Positions 23,808 through 24,812 of a DNA stretch of 24,812 nt are shown piece by piece. Where the stretch lies: assembly GCA_002320455.1 (NCBI GenBank), contig DCKU01000094.1, positions 1 to 24,812 of the forward strand. Reading direction: 5' to 3'. The notes beneath the pieces are model-generated. The model was not told where the DNA came from. It worked only from the letters and a program-made list of their open reading frames with translations, and searched no databases. The stretch is from Salinisphaera sp. UBA1666 (GTDB lineage: Bacteria > Pseudomonadota > Gammaproteobacteria > Nevskiales > Salinisphaeraceae). Both the position numbers and the translations under genes were made by a program. The first letter of the stretch is position 1. Each line of letters opens with the position of its first letter.

Positions 23808-24608
23808 GCCTAGACTGGACAGATCGAAAGCGGCCGCCTCGGCCCAAATGGTGGCCAGTCGCGCGCCGAACGCTTCGATTAGACGCGCCCCCTGTGCGGC
23901 GGTCGCACTGGCGGCGTCACCCGTTACACCCGACGGATTCAGATCCTCAGCGAACCAGGCAAAACCGGCATCGCCTTCCGGGCCGACCGTCGCCCCGGCG
24001 GCCGCGCGCGCGGCTCCCAGGCTTTCGAAGTCGCGCAGATGCCGGACGCGGACCGTCGCCGGCGCCAGGTGCAGCATCATGGCAGTTTCCAGCGCCCCGC
24101 CGTGCAGTCCGTGGGCGAGCTCGTCGGCGGCCAGGGTGTCGGCAGGCGGCGCGAACCGGAAATAGCTGGCCTTGATCACCAGCAGATCGTGATCGGCTCG
24201 CAGGCGCAGCGCGGCCAGATCAATGACCGCCTTGTTGCCGCCGTGGCTGTTGAAGATGACCAGCCGGCGAATCCCGGCCCGCGCCAAGCCTTCACCGCAG
24301 GCAACGACCTGAGCGATCGCCTGCTCCGCCGACAGGCTCAAAGTGCCCGCAAAACTCGTATGCTCCAAGCTTGCCCCCACGGCTACCGTGGGCAGCACCA
24401 CAATAGGCGCGCGCGCCTGGCCATTCGCGTCGTAAGCCTGGCCTGCGGCTTCGATAAGGCCCGAGCCGATGCGCACGTCGGTATCCAGCGGCAGATGGGG
24501 CCCGTGCTGCTCGATGGCAGCCATCGGTAGCACGGCGACCGGATCATCGGCGGCCAGCCGGGCGAGTTCCGGCCCGGTCATGGCGGCCCATTCGTACAAC
24601 TGGCTCAT
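23793..24608 (-). CDS. Creatininase-family amidohydrolase
   Basis: 271 residues, the normal family length. Metal-site motifs are intact: 'EQHGPHLPLDTD' (E33, H35, D44), 'SHGGN' (H122) and 'HGGALET' (E174). 'VAVGASLEHTSFAGTLSLS' is the usual substrate-side segment. The family includes creatinine amidohydrolase, the peptidase MftE of mycofactocin synthesis, and ArfB, which removes a formyl group from the pyrimidine intermediate in archaeal flavin and F420 synthesis. Beside a GTP cyclohydrolase II and a RibD-type reductase, an amide or formamide hydrolase acting on a pyrimidine or pteridine is more likely than creatinine turnover, but this is inference. The ribosome site before ATG 24608 is weak. 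Confidence 0.85.
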   Translation of the reverse strand: MSQLYEWAAMTGPELARLAADDPVAVLPMAAIEQHGPHLPLDTDVRIGSGLIEAAGQAYDANGQARAPIVVLPTVAVGASLEHTSFAGTLSLSAEQAIAQVVACGEGLARAGIRRLVIFNSHGGNKAVIDLAALRLRADHDLLVIKASYFRFAPPADTLAADELAHGLHGGALETAMMLHLAPATVRVRHLRDFESLGAARAAAGATVGPEGDAGFAWFAEDLNPSGVTGDAASATAAQGARLIEAFGARLATIWAEAAAFDLSSLGGRAL

Positions 24609-24713
24609 CGGCTCTACCGTCGCGCTTGAATACGGCGTGCATGATGGCGCAAGTCAGCGCCGGCTGCCCAGCGTCGCGGGCCAGGGGCTGTTGCCGTTTC
24701 GTACGAGCGCCGC

Positions 24714-24812
24714 GTTGGCGCCCAAAATTGCGCCAGGCAAGGCGCGAGCCGCCGGTCGTGGCGAGCCACGATCAAGGTGAGCAACGCCGCATGGCCCAAT
24801 TTTGGGCCCAAC
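24714..24812. repeat. Imperfect inverted repeat at the window edge
   Basis: The left arm (24714-24734) contains GTTGGCGCCCAAAATTG. The right arm (24793-24812) read in reverse contains GTTGGGCCCAAAATTGG. The arms of about 20 bp match apart from one inserted base and one or two mismatches, enclosing 58 bp. Each arm is also nearly palindromic around AAAATT. The right arm ends exactly at the window edge, so the element may continue. It could be a small mobile repeat (MITE- or REP-like), a long hairpin or paired operator sites. The rest of 24609-24812 holds no gene that I can support. Confidence 0.5.

Noticed and set aside
24614..24811. 65-codon leftward frame at the window end
   Set aside because: Arg/Ala-rich product with no motif. 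It spans the inverted repeat and has no supporting ribosome site; the repeat explains the sequence better.
1..24812. CRISPR arrays, tRNA/rRNA genes, insertion sequences, prophage or toxin-antitoxin genes
   Set aside because: No regularly spaced repeats, cloverleaf-like sequences, transposase/integrase motifs or small paired genes were found on either strand.

Overview
The window is GC-rich and densely coded, with most neighbouring genes overlapping by 4 nt (ATGA or GTGA). Gene content (a complete gsp type II secretion locus with separate gspA and gspB, plus a cyclopropane fatty acid synthase) fits a gammaproteobacterium. A marine or halophilic lineage such as Salinisphaera is a guess that I cannot confirm from sequence alone.

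Region 1 (54-15455) is a type II secretion system (T2SS). A leftward unit, gspA-gspB-DUF2845 protein, encodes the ExeAB-type inner-membrane/peptidoglycan assembly complex and a small exported protein. It diverges from a rightward operon, gspC-D-E-F-G-H-I-J-K-L-M-N. Together these supply the secretin (D), its inner-membrane connector (C), the assembly ATPase (E), the platform (F, L, M), the major and minor pseudopilins (G, H, I, J, K) and the accessory protein N. The prepilin peptidase gspO is not in the window. The ~230-bp divergent intergenic region carries a 14-bp palindrome and a 9-bp direct repeat. The operon continues by an ATGA overlap into a sodium/solute-symporter-family membrane protein (15452-16891), an unusual partner for a T2SS.

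Region 2 (16931-18163, leftward) is a stand-alone cyclopropane-fatty-acyl-phospholipid synthase, convergent with the symporter gene.

Region 3 (18325-24608) is the most interesting part. It holds seven genes that look like an uncharacterised pteridine- or flavin-type metabolite pathway: a BchC-like medium-chain dehydrogenase lacking the usual zinc ligands, a QueD/PTPS paralogue lacking the catalytic Cys and one zinc His, a family 4 glycosyltransferase and a SAM methyltransferase (these four overlap in one rightward operon); then a leftward RibD-type reductase without deaminase domain, a rightward GTP cyclohydrolase II fused to a degenerate DHBP-synthase-like domain, and a leftward creatininase-family amidohydrolase. 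A plausible reading, which is inference, is that GTP is opened by the cyclohydrolase and then reduced, trimmed, glycosylated and methylated to a small molecule or cofactor that is not riboflavin.

The last ~200 bp hold no convincing gene, but contain a strong imperfect inverted repeat that runs to the window edge. No tRNA, rRNA, CRISPR array, insertion sequence or phage gene was seen.
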